From the NCBI GenBank assembly GCA_035498405.1, contig DATKAE010000130.1, forward strand, positions 15,305 through 79,304: 64,000 nucleotides of DNA, written 5' to 3'. Numbering within the stretch: the stretch's first letter is position 1; each line of letters begins with the position of its first letter. Made by a program: the position numbers and the translations under genes. Under the pieces are notes generated by a model, which had not been told where the DNA came from, made no database searches, and was given only the letters and a program-made list of their open reading frames with translations. Positions 49,065 through 57,985 of the stretch are shown in pieces. The stretch comes from DATBFU01 sp035498405. Lineage in GTDB: Bacteria > Acidobacteriota > Thermoanaerobaculia > UBA5066 > Gp7-AA6.

Positions 49065-50570
49065 ATGACGACCGCACTGGCGCTCGAGCCGCAGACCAAC
49101 TTCATTGGAGGCCGGTGGGTGCCCGCCGCCTCCGGCAAGACCTTCGAAAATCGCAACCCCGCCGACAAGGACGAGATCGTCGGCGTGTTCGCCGAGAGCG
49201 GCCCCCGGGACGTCGATGCGGCCGTGGCCGCCGCGAAGAAGGCGTTTCCCGCCTGGCGGGACACTCCGGCGCCGCGCCGCGCCGAGATTCTTTACGCCGC
49301 CGGCGAGATCCTGACGCGTGACAAGGAGAGCCTCGCCCGTCTCATGACGCGCGAGATGGGGAAGGTGCTGGCGGAGACTCGGGGAGACGTTCAAGAGGCG
49401 ATCGACATGGCCTACCTGGCGGCCGGGGAGGGGCGGCGCCTGTTCGGCTTCACGACCCCGTCCGAGCTGCCGAACAAGTTCGCCATGTGCGTTCGCCAGC
49501 CGGTGGGAGTGTGCGCGTTCGTGACGCCGTGGAACTTCCCCATGGCGATTCCGGCCTGGAAGTCGATGGCGGCGTTGATCGCGGGAAACACGATCGTGAT
49601 CAAGCCGGCCACCGATACGCCCGCTTCCGTCGTTGCCCTGGCGAGGGTATTCGAGGAAGCGAAGCTGCCTGCGGGCGTCTTCAACGTCGTGATGGGCTCA
49701 GGCGGCGCCGTCGGCGATCCGCTCGTCTCCCACCCCGACGTCAAGGTCGTTTCCTTCACGGGCTCGACCGAGGTCGGCCGTCGGATTTCGGTCGCCTGCG
49801 CGCCGACCTTCAAGCGCGTGCACCTGGAGATGGGGGGAAAGAACGCGATCCTCGTCATGGACGATGCGGACCTGGATCTGGCGGTAGACGGGTCGATCTG
49901 GGGGGCCTTCGGGACGACGGGGCAGCGCTGCACCGCTTCCTCGAGGTTGCTCGTACACCGCAAGGTCTACGACTCCTTCTTGGAGAAACTGGTCGCGCGG
50001 GCCAGAGCGCTCAAGATCGGCAACGGGCTCGAGCCCGGTGCGGAGATGGGCCCGTGCGTGTCCGAGAAGCAGCGGGAGAGCGTCGCGCGTTACGTCGAGA
50101 TCGGCAAGCAAGAGGGAGCGAAGTTGGCCAGCGGCGGTGAGAAGCTGACGGAAGGCGAGCTCGGCAAGGGCTGGTTCTTCGCGCCGACAGTCTTCGCCGA
50201 CGCCAACGCGACGATGCGTGTCGCCTGCGAGGAAATCTTCGGCCCGGTGACGACCGTCGTTCCGATCGCATCGCTCGAAGAGGGGATTCGCATCGCCAAC
50301 TCGGTGCCGTATGGTCTGTCCGGATCGATCTACACTCGCGACGTCAACCGGGCTTTCGTCGCCATGCGCGAGTTCGAGACGGGGATCTTCTATGTGAACT
50401 CCTCGACGATCGGTGCCGAGGTGCACCTGCCGTTTGGAGGAATGAAAGACACGGGAAACGGGCACCGGGAGGCGGGCATCGCGGGGCTGGATGTCTTCAC
50501 CGAGTGGAAGTCGATCTACGTGGACTTCTCGGGGCGTCTCCAGAAGGCCCAGATCGACACGCACGAATAG
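49065..50570 (+). CDS. Aldehyde dehydrogenase (NAD(P)+)
   Basis: A 501-aa ALDH superfamily enzyme oxidising an aldehyde to the acid. FIGGRWVPAASGKTFENRNPAD at the N-terminus, FVTPWNFPMAIPAWK cofactor loop, SFTGSTEVGRRI, LEMGGKNAILVMDDADLD (general-base Glu) and GTTGQRCTASSRLLVH (catalytic Cys), then EEIFGPVTTVV. It resembles the aminoadipate-semialdehyde/succinate-semialdehyde branch; GREMG is in MTREMGKVLAETRGDVQEA. The exact aldehyde is unknown. AGGAGGAG precedes ATG 49065. Confidence 0.9.
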   Translation: MTTALALEPQTNFIGGRWVPAASGKTFENRNPADKDEIVGVFAESGPRDVDAAVAAAKKAFPAWRDTPAPRRAEILYAAGEILTRDKESLARLMTREMGKVLAETRGDVQEAIDMAYLAAGEGRRLFGFTTPSELPNKFAMCVRQPVGVCAFVTPWNFPMAIPAWKSMAALIAGNTIVIKPATDTPASVVALARVFEEAKLPAGVFNVVMGSGGAVGDPLVSHPDVKVVSFTGSTEVGRRISVACAPTFKRVHLEMGGKNAILVMDDADLDLAVDGSIWGAFGTTGQRCTASSRLLVHRKVYDSFLEKLVARARALKIGNGLEPGAEMGPCVSEKQRESVARYVEIGKQEGAKLASGGEKLTEGELGKGWFFAPTVFADANATMRVACEEIFGPVTTVVPIASLEEGIRIANSVPYGLSGSIYTRDVNRAFVAMREFETGIFYVNSSTIGAEVHLPFGGMKDTGNGHREAGIAGLDVFTEWKSIYVDFSGRLQKAQIDTHE

Positions 50571-50823
50571 GCGGTCCGTTCTCCCCATTTCCTCGGGTCT
50601 GCCGTCGGCCGGAGCCGGCGAGAGGTGAGGAGCCGCCCGCGCATCGAGCGCCGAGGCGAGGCCCTCGGGTTCCTGTTCGTTTACTATAAGAGGAGATCCG
50701 TGGCCAGTTCGACGCGATCCCTCGCGACCCGTGACAGCGGGCTGGCGGCGTCTGACCGGGCGGACGAGGACAGGATGTGGGCATCCCACCGAAGGTCGCT
50801 CGGCGACCGAAGGAGGCTGACAG

Positions 50824-51072
50824 GTGACGCTGACGTCTGACGAACTGAGCTATCTGTTGGAGGAAGCGAAGGCCACGATCGCCGAATGTGGCAAGCGGTA
50901 CGGGAGCAGCTCCGGAGGGCTCATCCTCGAGAACGAATGGACCGTGACGCTCGACCGGGGCCGCTACGTCATCAAGGACAAGGCTCGCAACAAGATCCTG
51001 CGCTACTCGAGCCTCGAGCACTCCGACGTTCAGGAGGCGGTCGATACGATCGTGAAGGCGTACCACCAGTAG
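50824..51072 (+). CDS. Small protein of unknown function
   Basis: An 82-aa soluble protein: LTSDELSYLLEEAKATIAECG helix, then strands LILENEWTVTLDRGRYVIKDK and a C-terminal helix HSDVQEAVDTIVKAYHQ. I do not recognise the family. GGAGG lies 9 nt before GTG 50824. In the 253-nt spacer upstream only a weak TATAAG (near 50686) is visible, without a convincing -35. Confidence 0.65.
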   Translation: MTLTSDELSYLLEEAKATIAECGKRYGSSSGGLILENEWTVTLDRGRYVIKDKARNKILRYSSLEHSDVQEAVDTIVKAYHQ

Positions 51073-51118
51073 CGCAGGGATTGGGTCGCCCCGGAGCGGT
51101 CGCGCCGCTCTCCAAGGG

Positions 51119-51273
51119 ATGATCCGACGCGTGCGTATCGGGGAGCTCGCGCGCCGTGCGGGGGTCCGCTTCGATTCGCCGGGGAGCGAATCGCCGAGGA
51201 GTGGAACGTCTCCGACGAGTTGACGGCGATGCGGCAGCTGGGATTGGTCCCGGCCGCTCCCCATTCGTCGTAG
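51119..51273 (+). pseudogene. Possible frameshifted remnant of a small gene
   Basis: ATG 51119 opens a 34-codon frame starting MIRRVRIGELARRAGV, reminiscent of a helix-turn-helix N-terminus, that stops at 51223. A second frame across the same region carries ERIAEEWNVSDELTAMRQLG and ends at TAG 51271. Together they read like one short protein broken by a frameshift. Similarity is weak and this may be chance. Confidence 0.25.
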
Positions 51274-51279
51274 CGAGCT

Positions 51280-52254
51280 TCAGGCCGACGCGGCGTCGAT
51301 GGCGCCGAGCAGATTTCGGAGATCTTCCGGCAGCGGCGCCGCGATCTCGATCGGTTGGTTCGACGCCGGATGCCGGAAAGCGACGCGTTCGGCGTGCAGG
51401 GCCTGGCGCGGGAATTCCGCAAGCCGCTTCTTGAGGGCGGGCTCGCGCACTCGGTCGTAGCGCGGCCGGCCATAAACGGGGTCGCCCACGACCGGGAGCC
51501 CCGAGGCCGCCAGGTGCACGCGGATCTGATGGGTTCGGCCCGTCACGAGCCGGCAGCGCAGCAGGGTCAGCCCGAGCGCGAACCAGTCTCGCTCGATCTC
51601 GTAGAGCGTGCGCGCTTGCCGCGCGCCGGCCGGCAGCTCCTCGGTGGCGCGGAACGCCTTCATTCGCTTGCGGTCGCGCGGATCCCGGCCGATGGCGAAC
51701 GTCACTTCCCCCTTGCGCACGCGGGGAACGCCGGCCACCAGCGCCAGGTACTCCTTGCGCATGGAGCGCCTCTTCATCTGGTGCGAGAGGGACGCGTGGG
51801 CGAGATCGGTCTTGGCAACGAGGAGCACGCCGGAGGTGTTGCGGTCCAGCCGATGCACGATCCCGGGCCGCAGCTCCCCGCCGATCCCATGGAGATCGCG
51901 CACGTGGTGGAGGAGGGCGTTGACCAGGGTGCCCGAGGCGTGTCCGGGCGCCGGATGGACGACCAGGCCCGCGGGCTTGTCGATCGCGAGCAGGTGCTCG
52001 TCCTCGTAGAGAACCGAGAGCGGGATCTCTTCCGGTTGGACGATCGACGTCCGCGGTTCTGGAACCTCGACTTCGACCTCGTCTCCGGCGCGGACCACGT
52101 GGGAGCGCTTGGCCGAGGCTCCGGATAGGCGAACCGCGCCCTCTTTGATCAGGCGCTGAATCCGAGAGCGGGAAAGGTCCGAGCAGGCGGAGGCGAGAAA
52201 CAGATCCAGCCGGGTGCCCGCCGAGGATGCCCCGACCTGGAAGCGGCGAATCAT
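51280..52254 (-). CDS. rluD: Large ribosomal subunit pseudouridine synthase, RluD/RluA family
   Basis: Isomerises specific uridines to pseudouridine in 23S rRNA. The 324-aa protein has an N-terminal S4 domain (TRLDLFLASACSDLSRSRIQ), LLAIDKPAGLVVHPAPGHASG, the catalytic HRLDRNTSGVLLVAKT with its aspartate, and LVTGRTHQIRVHLAASGLPVVGD split by context. RluA, RluC and RluD targets are not separable here. ATG 52254 begins the homologous region; the frame upstream is inside the intergenic repeat. Confidence 0.9.
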   Translation of the reverse strand: MIRRFQVGASSAGTRLDLFLASACSDLSRSRIQRLIKEGAVRLSGASAKRSHVVRAGDEVEVEVPEPRTSIVQPEEIPLSVLYEDEHLLAIDKPAGLVVHPAPGHASGTLVNALLHHVRDLHGIGGELRPGIVHRLDRNTSGVLLVAKTDLAHASLSHQMKRRSMRKEYLALVAGVPRVRKGEVTFAIGRDPRDRKRMKAFRATEELPAGARQARTLYEIERDWFALGLTLLRCRLVTGRTHQIRVHLAASGLPVVGDPVYGRPRYDRVREPALKKRLAEFPRQALHAERVAFRHPASNQPIEIAAPLPEDLRNLLGAIDAASA

Positions 52255-52257
52255 CGA

Positions 52258-52348
52258 GCAGGGACGAGGGAGGACTAGGGGCGAGGGGCGAGGGACGGGG
52301 GTCAATCGAATTCCCCCTAACCCCTCGCCCCTCACCCCTAATCCCTGC
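52258..52348. repeat. Large imperfect palindrome filling the lgt-rluD spacer
   Basis: GCAGGGA (52258-52264) and TCCCTGC (52342-52348) bound a spacer whose left arm (CTAGGGGCGAGGGGCGAGGG) is matched inverted by the right arm (CCCCTCGCCCCTCACCCCTA). The centre is around GAATTC (52308-52313 region). The palindrome spans from 4 nt before the rluD start to the lgt stop. It could be an RNA hairpin between the two genes or a REP-type element. Confidence 0.7.
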
Positions 52349-53128
52349 TCACGCTTCCGCCCGGCTCTGTCTCGACCGGTAGATGAGCACGCCGGCCGCG
52401 GCCAGCGCCGCCAAGAGGCCGATGAACTGCGAGGTCGAAAGGACTCCCGGAATCACGAAGCCGCGCACGTGGTCGCCGCGCCAGATCTCGAGGATTCCTC
52501 GCGTGATCGAGTACAGCAGGATGTAGAGCCAGAAGACCTCCCCGTCGAATCGGCGCCGCCGGTAAGTCCACTGAAGGACCAGAAAGATCAGGAAGGCGTT
52601 GACCGACAGGTAGATCTGAGTCGGGTGGAGCGGGACGTTCAACGGGGTGCCGATCTGCTCGTTGGTGAACGGGTCCGTGAAAGTCACGGCGAAGGGGCCG
52701 TCGCTCTTCTTGCCGTAGCAGCAGCCGGCGGCGAAGCAGCCCCATCGGCCGATCGCCTCCCCGAGCGCGATCGAGGGGGCGCCCATGTCGGCGACCTTCC
52801 AGGCCGGCAATTGGTGTTTGTAGAGGTACCAGATGCCGACCGCCGCGGCGCAGATCAGGCCGCCGTAGAAGACTCCGCCGGAGCGAACGACGTCGAGCAC
52901 GTCCACGTGCCGACCCTGAAGCAAATCGACGGCGACCAGCAGGAGCTTGGCTCCGATAATCGCGGAGGCCAGGATGTAGAGAGAGAGGTCAAGGATCTGC
53001 TGCTCGGGCAGGCCCTCGGCGACCGCCTTGCGCCGCAGGAGCCAGATCGCCGTCAGATACGCCACGGCGAGCAGGACGCCGTACGTCGGCAGGTAGAAGG
53101 ATCCGACTTGGATCAGTCGCGGGTGAAT
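52349..53128 (-). CDS. lgt: Prolipoprotein diacylglyceryl transferase
   Basis: Inner-membrane enzyme attaching diacylglycerol to the lipobox cysteine before LspA cleavage. Signature regions: GVFYGGLICAAAVGIWYL, GEAIGRWGCFAAGCCYG, LHPTQIYLSV and RGILEIWRGDHVRG, with about seven membrane segments. Homology clearly extends 21 residues upstream of the first GTG (53065), with HPRLIQVGSFYLPTYGVLLA, to the lspA stop. No ATG, GTG or TTG exists there. ATT 53128 has GGGAG 7 nt upstream and is the best start (259 aa); CTG 53116 is the alternative. Clients include RlpA and the TPR lipoprotein. Confidence 0.88.
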   Translation of the reverse strand: MHPRLIQVGSFYLPTYGVLLAVAYLTAIWLLRRKAVAEGLPEQQILDLSLYILASAIIGAKLLLVAVDLLQGRHVDVLDVVRSGGVFYGGLICAAAVGIWYLYKHQLPAWKVADMGAPSIALGEAIGRWGCFAAGCCYGKKSDGPFAVTFTDPFTNEQIGTPLNVPLHPTQIYLSVNAFLIFLVLQWTYRRRRFDGEVFWLYILLYSITRGILEIWRGDHVRGFVIPGVLSTSQFIGLLAALAAAGVLIYRSRQSRAEA

Positions 53129-53131
53129 CGC

Positions 53132-53677
53132 CTAGCTCCCGGCTCCGGCCGTCGGGCGCGCGCCCGCGGCGTTCTCGGCTTCGTTGCGCAGCATGTCGAG
53201 GAAGAGCAGGCCCACTCCGATACAGATTGCCGAATCCGCGACGTTGAAGGCGGGCCAATGGTGTCCCGAGATCGAGAAATCGAGGAAATCGACGACGTAG
53301 CCGAAGCGGACGCGGTCGAGCAGGTTCCCGACGGCGCCCCCCAGGATCAAAGCGAAACCGATCTGCAGCCGGACGCTGCGGTGTGAAGAGCGAAGGGCGT
53401 ACGCCGAGACGACCAAAAAGACGAGAACCGCGACACTGTTCAAGAGGATCGCCTTGATCGACGAGTCCACGGAGGCGAAGAGGCCGAAGGCGGCCCCGCT
53501 GTTGCGGACGTAGGTGATGTCGAGCAGGCCGGCCAGCACCGTCCGTGTCTGGTGAACGTCGAAGGCCCGAGTGACGATCCCCTTGGTCCACTGATCCGCG
53601 AGCAAGACGGCGAGCGAGACGACGAGGTAGGCCGCCCGGTAGAGGGCGCTCTCCTTGAGGGCCATGCCGCCGATCAT
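53132..53677 (-). CDS. lspA: Lipoprotein signal peptidase
   Basis: Aspartic peptidase that removes signal peptides from diacylated prolipoproteins. The 181-aa membrane protein has DQWTKGIVTRAF, ITYVRNSGAAFGLF, and both catalytic aspartates in GGAVGNLLDRVRFGYVVDFLDF (split) and FNVADSAICIGVG. Four membrane helices. ATGA overlap with ileS; the ileS-lspA pair is conserved widely. lgt begins 3 nt after its stop. Confidence 0.94.
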   Translation of the reverse strand: MIGGMALKESALYRAAYLVVSLAVLLADQWTKGIVTRAFDVHQTRTVLAGLLDITYVRNSGAAFGLFASVDSSIKAILLNSVAVLVFLVVSAYALRSSHRSVRLQIGFALILGGAVGNLLDRVRFGYVVDFLDFSISGHHWPAFNVADSAICIGVGLLFLDMLRNEAENAAGARPTAGAGS

Positions 53678-56601
53678 CGCGAGGCTCCGGCGGCGGCCTT
53701 CGGCAGGCTCGCCAAGACCTTTCGGCAGCGCCGGCAGAGCCCCTCCGGCTCGGCCTCGGGGGTCACCTTCCAGCAGCGGTCGCAGCGGCGCCCGGCGGCC
53801 TTCCGGAACCGAAGCCTCAATCCCGGGTAGGCCCTCGACTCGCGCCAGCCTTCCCCTTCCGGCAAAACCGTCGGGGAGACTTGCGACACGATGAGCAGGT
53901 CCGCCAGCCCGGCCCCTTCCGCACCCACAGCCGCGCGGTCGCGCTCGAGGGCGTCGCTTCCGGTCAAGAGGACGGCCGCCTCGAGGGAAGAGCCGATCTG
54001 TTTCTCCCGCCGGGCTTCCTCGAGCATGACGCTCACCTCTTCTCGCAATCGCGTCAGACGTTCCCAGGCCTCGGGCGACGGAACCTCGGCCGGAAAGTCG
54101 CCCAGCGTCTCGAAACGCGCGAGGTGAACCGATTCTTCCTTCAGACCCGGAATCTCCTTCCAGATCTCCTCGGCCGTGAAGGGCAGGACCGGGGCAACCA
54201 GCGTCGCCAGGGCCCGAGCCAGGCGGTGGAAAACGGTCTGAGCCGAGCGGCGCTCGGGCGAGGATGGGTGAGAGGCGTACAGCCTGTCCTTCAGGATGTC
54301 GAGGTAGAAGGCCGAGAGTGTGGTCGCGCAGAAGTTGACCAGGGCGTGGTACACGACGTGGAACTCATACTTCTCGTAGGCCTGGGCGACGCGGCGGGCG
54401 ACAGCGCGCGCCTCCGCGGCCGCCCAACGATCGATCGGCTGGAGCCGGTCGGGAAGCACGGCGTGCTCGGCGGGCTGGAAATCGTAGAGGTTCGAGACGA
54501 GATACCGGGCCGTGTTGCGGATCTTGCGGTACCCCTCCGCGCACCGCGAAAGGATCTCCTCGGAGATCGGCATGTCGTCGCGGTAGTCCAGGCTCGAAAC
54601 CCAGAGCCTCACGATGTCCGCCCCGTACCTCGCCACCAGGTCCTGTGGGTCGATCACGTTGCCCAGTGACTTCGACATCTTGCTTCGTCCCGCGTCCAGG
54701 AAGAAGCCGTGCGTCACGACCTCGCGGTAGGGCGCCTCGTCGAAGAGCGCGACGGACGTCAAAAGCGAGGACTGGAACCACCCGCGGTACTGGTCGTGCC
54801 CTTCGAGATACAGGTCGGCCGGCGGTCCGGGGCCGCGCGGGGCGAGCTCCGGCCACTCTCCGCGGCGCAGCACCGCCAGGTGCGACACTCCCGAGTCGAA
54901 CCAGACGTCGAGAATGTCGGTCTCCTTCTCGAATCTTTCGACCCCGCGGCGGTCGGCTCCGGGAGGCAGGAAATCCTCGGCGGGTCGCGCGAACCAGGCA
55001 TCGCCGCCCTCCCGGCGGAAGATGCCGACGACGTGGTCGAAAAATCGCTCTTGCTCCGAGCGATCGTCCGACCATGGGTAGACGCGCCCGCGTTCGCCGT
55101 TCTCGACCGCGTAGAGCAGCGTGATGGGGGAGCCCCACCGGCGCTGCCGCGAGATGACCCACTCGTGCCGGCTCTCGACCATGCCCGCGATGCGGGCCTG
55201 CCCCCAGGCGGGAACCCAGCTCACTTTCGAGATCGCGTCAAGCGCGCGCTGTCGCACGTCGGTCTTGGGGTCGTCCAGGCGCACGAACCATTGCACGGTG
55301 GCGCGAAAGATGACCGGCTTCTTGCAGCGCCAGCAGTGCGGATATTCGTGCCGAAACGCACGGTCCTCCGCGAGGAGGGCGTCGGCGGCCCGGAGGTCCG
55401 CGACGATCTGCGGGTTGGCGTCGAGGACCCGATGGCCACGGTACTTTTCAACCGTCGTGAACCGACCCGCCTCGTCCACCGGGGAAAGGATCGGGAGATT
55501 CTCGCGCTTGCCGGTCAGAAAGTCGTCCTCGCCGTGGCCCGGGGCCGTATGGACTAACCCCGTACCCGTGTCCATCGTGACGTAGTCGGCCGGCACGATT
55601 CGAAACGACCGCGCCGCTTCCTCGCCGGAGAGCTCCCCGCGCATCTCGGCGGGAAGGGGATGATGATAAGCGCGGCCGACGAGGTCGGAGCCGTGGAGCC
55701 TTCCGGCCACGACCAGCTCCCAGCCGAGCCGGGTCGCGAGACTGGCGACGAGGGGAACGGCCACCAGATACAACCTGCCGTCGTGCTCGAGCAGCTCATA
55801 GTCCGTCGACGGGTGGACGGCGATCCCGACGTTGGCGGGTATCGTCCAGGGGGTCGTCGTCCAGATCGCCGCGTAGATGGGAGAGTGGCGCTTCGAATCG
55901 GGAAGGTTCGGGGCGAGCTCGTCCAGCAACCGCCTCGGCTCCGCCAGCGGGAAGGCGACGATGATCGCCGGGTCCTCACGCTCGACGTACTCGAGTTCCG
56001 CTTCCGCGAGCGCGGTCTGGTCCGTGAAACACCATCGGACGGACTTGAGCGCTCGGAAGACGAGATCCTTCCGGTAGAACTCGCCGAAGGCGCGGGCGAT
56101 CTCGGCTTCGTAGGCGAGGCTCATCGTCGTGTAGGGATGGTCCCAGAGGCCGCCGACGCCGAGCCGCCGGAACTGCTGGCGATGGAGATCGATGAATCCC
56201 TGCGCGTAGTCGCGGCACGCTTTCCGGAGCGCGACGGCGTCCATCTGGTGCTTCTGGGAGCCGAGCTTCTTGTCCACTTTCTGCTCGATCGGCAGGCCGT
56301 GGCAATCCCATCCGGGGACGTAGGGTGCGTCGAAGCCGGCCAAGCCGCGGCTGCGCACGACGACGTCCTTGAGGATCTTGTTCAGGGCGGTCCCCAGGTG
56401 GATCGGCCCGTTCGCGTACGGCGGTCCGTCATGCAAGAGAAAGCGGGGGAGCCCCGCCGAGGCATCCCGGCGCTTTCTCTCCAGACCCATCGCCTCCCAG
56501 GCCGCCAGCTGCTGGGGCTCCCGCCGGGGGAGATCCGCCTTCATCGGGAACTCCGTTCGCGGCAGGTTGAGGCTCGCCTTGTAGTCGGGTGTCTCGGCCA
56601 T
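53674..56601 (-). CDS. ileS: Isoleucyl-tRNA synthetase
   Basis: Class I synthetase charging tRNA-Ile, 975 aa. HIGH-type GPIHLGTALNKILKD (~63-77), the WDCHGLPIEQKV motif, editing-domain TTTPWTIPANVGIAVHP and HTAPGHGEDDF, and KMSKS in GRSKMSKSLGNVIDP (~600). The C-terminus keeps the zinc finger CDRCW...CRRC. A TAAACT -10-like element lies 17 nt before the ATG. First gene of the ileS-lspA-lgt-rluD group. Confidence 0.95.
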   Translation of the reverse strand: MAETPDYKASLNLPRTEFPMKADLPRREPQQLAAWEAMGLERKRRDASAGLPRFLLHDGPPYANGPIHLGTALNKILKDVVVRSRGLAGFDAPYVPGWDCHGLPIEQKVDKKLGSQKHQMDAVALRKACRDYAQGFIDLHRQQFRRLGVGGLWDHPYTTMSLAYEAEIARAFGEFYRKDLVFRALKSVRWCFTDQTALAEAELEYVEREDPAIIVAFPLAEPRRLLDELAPNLPDSKRHSPIYAAIWTTTPWTIPANVGIAVHPSTDYELLEHDGRLYLVAVPLVASLATRLGWELVVAGRLHGSDLVGRAYHHPLPAEMRGELSGEEAARSFRIVPADYVTMDTGTGLVHTAPGHGEDDFLTGKRENLPILSPVDEAGRFTTVEKYRGHRVLDANPQIVADLRAADALLAEDRAFRHEYPHCWRCKKPVIFRATVQWFVRLDDPKTDVRQRALDAISKVSWVPAWGQARIAGMVESRHEWVISRQRRWGSPITLLYAVENGERGRVYPWSDDRSEQERFFDHVVGIFRREGGDAWFARPAEDFLPPGADRRGVERFEKETDILDVWFDSGVSHLAVLRRGEWPELAPRGPGPPADLYLEGHDQYRGWFQSSLLTSVALFDEAPYREVVTHGFFLDAGRSKMSKSLGNVIDPQDLVARYGADIVRLWVSSLDYRDDMPISEEILSRCAEGYRKIRNTARYLVSNLYDFQPAEHAVLPDRLQPIDRWAAAEARAVARRVAQAYEKYEFHVVYHALVNFCATTLSAFYLDILKDRLYASHPSSPERRSAQTVFHRLARALATLVAPVLPFTAEEIWKEIPGLKEESVHLARFETLGDFPAEVPSPEAWERLTRLREEVSVMLEEARREKQIGSSLEAAVLLTGSDALERDRAAVGAEGAGLADLLIVSQVSPTVLPEGEGWRESRAYPGLRLRFRKAAGRRCDRCWKVTPEAEPEGLCRRCRKVLASLPKAAAGASR

Positions 56602-56652
56602 AAGGCTCGAAGCGACGGAGTTTACCTGAAAAGGACGCGAGCTCGGCGGGGC

Positions 56653-57057
56653 TTAGGGAGTCTCGGGTCGCGGCGGGTCTTCCGTCACGAGAATCACCGC
56701 TGCGGCAGCCGTCACCGCGGTGTGCGTGATCGAGACTTCGGCGGACACGACTCCAAGCTGGCGCGCGCGCTCCAGAGCACGCCCGAGGAAGATCAAGCGG
56801 GGCTTGCCGGTCGGCTCCCGCCCGATCGAGATCTCCTTGAAGGAGAGGCCCCTCCAACCGGTCCCGAGTGCCTTCATCGCCGCCTCCTTGGCGGCGAAGC
56901 GGCCCGCTACGTGCTCGGCGAACGCGCGCGGGTGACGCCGCCCTCGGTGGATCTCCTCCGGGAGAAAGACCCGGGCCAAGAAGCGCTCCCCGGTCCGCGT
57001 CAGGACTCCCGCGACGCGCTCGACCTCCGCGAGGTCAATCCCGATGAGGACACCCAT
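56653..57057 (-). CDS. acpS: Holo-[acyl-carrier-protein] synthase
   Basis: Transfers 4'-phosphopantetheine from CoA to ACP. The 134-aa protein has IGIDLAEVERV at the N-terminus (metal-binding Asp), RFAAKEAAMKALGTG (Glu/Lys) and a C-terminal VSITHTAVTAAAAVILV. ATG 57057 starts directly at the family N-terminus. Gap of 79 nt from thiE holds nothing recognisable. Confidence 0.92.
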   Translation of the reverse strand: MGVLIGIDLAEVERVAGVLTRTGERFLARVFLPEEIHRGRRHPRAFAEHVAGRFAAKEAAMKALGTGWRGLSFKEISIGREPTGKPRLIFLGRALERARQLGVVSAEVSITHTAVTAAAAVILVTEDPPRPETP

Positions 57058-57136
57058 CAGCGCCGACCGGAGAAGCACCGGGCCGCGCCGCCCGGGCACG
57101 AGTGCGCGCCTCGCCGCGACCTCTTCTCGATCGCGG

Positions 57137-57748
57137 TCATCGCCGAGAAATCCGCTCGACGACCGCGCGCGGGTCGGTGGCGTCCTGGACGAGGCGGATT
57201 CCGGCCACACCGGAGATCCGGTCCCGGTACGGCTCGAGCCGCTCGAGGCTCGCCTCGTCGACGCCCCCGATCGCCAGGACCTCCCCCCGATGATCGGAAG
57301 CCGGAGGCAGCTCCGCCAGGACCTCGGGCGACAGGGGGGGTCCGAAGGCCTGCTTGGAGGGTGTCTGGAAGATCGGTCCGATGAGAATGAGATCGGCTCC
57401 CTCGGCGATTGCGGTGCGGGCCTCCGATGGGGAGTGGGTCGAGACGCCGATCCGGAATCCGCGCGGCGTGTTGGCGCGCAAGCGCGCGATGGGCAACCCG
57501 TCGGCCGGCAGGTGCACGCCGTCGGCGCCCGCTGCCATCGCGATGTCGAAGCGGCGGTTGACGTACAGAACGACTTCCGGTCCGAGCCACTCCCGGCAGC
57601 GGCGGGCCCAGATGAGCACCTCGCGGTCGGGAGGGCCCTTTTCCCGGAGCTGAACGGACAGCTTCGGCGCGCCGGCGAGCGAGGACAGGATCGCCTCGAG
57701 GCGTTCGTCTCCCGCTGCCGTGCGATCTGTGACGTACAGGACCTTCAT
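57137..57748 (-). CDS. thiE: Thiamine-phosphate synthase (ThiE/TenI family)
   Basis: TIM-barrel enzyme joining HMP-PP and thiazole phosphate. 203 aa with SVQLREKG, VVLYVNRRFDIAMAAGADGVHLPADGLP split by a turn, GVSTHSPSEARTAIAEGADLILIGPIFQT and the phosphate-binding GIRLV near the C-terminus. TenI-like homologues lacking synthase activity share most motifs, so activity is probable, not certain. No TPP riboswitch was seen upstream. ATGA overlap with the small membrane protein gene. Confidence 0.85.
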   Translation of the reverse strand: MKVLYVTDRTAAGDERLEAILSSLAGAPKLSVQLREKGPPDREVLIWARRCREWLGPEVVLYVNRRFDIAMAAGADGVHLPADGLPIARLRANTPRGFRIGVSTHSPSEARTAIAEGADLILIGPIFQTPSKQAFGPPLSPEVLAELPPASDHRGEVLAIGGVDEASLERLEPYRDRISGVAGIRLVQDATDPRAVVERISRR

Positions 57749-57978
57749 GGTCCCTCGAGCGGGGGCGAGAGCTCCCGCGAGAGAACGCGCAGGTCGGCAA
57801 ACCCCGCAGCCAGGTGAATCAGACCGAGACCGGAGACGAAGCCCCGAAAGAAGCCGGACGGCGGAAGCGACGAGCCGCGCGTGGCCGCCCACGGGCGCAA
57901 CAGTAAGTAAACGCCGACCGCCGTGCAGTAGAAGACGAAGATCACGTTCGGGAGGAGGGCCGCGAGGCGCCGAATCAT
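57745..57978 (-). CDS. Small two-helix membrane protein
   Basis: A 77-aa protein with hydrophobic segments NVIFVFYCTAVGVYLLL (~11-27) and GFVSGLGLIHLAAGFADL (~47-63). No recognised family. Of two in-frame ATGs, the upstream one (57987) lies inside a TACAAT hexamer (57991-57986) and ATG 57978 is 7 nt behind it, the same arrangement as the kinase gene; I take 57978. It is coupled to thiE by ATGA and leads the thiE-acpS unit. Confidence 0.7.
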   Translation of the reverse strand: MIRRLAALLPNVIFVFYCTAVGVYLLLRPWAATRGSSLPPSGFFRGFVSGLGLIHLAAGFADLRVLSRELSPPLEGP

Positions 57979-57985
57979 TGAAGGC

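Noticed and set aside
50571..50823. TATAAG near 50686 as promoter of the small gene at 50824
   Set aside because: No -35 at the right distance and more than 130 nt from the start; too weak to call.
57137..57748. Possible TPP riboswitch for thiE
   Set aside because: thiE overlaps the upstream small gene by 4 nt and no THI-box-like sequence is present in the spacer before that gene.
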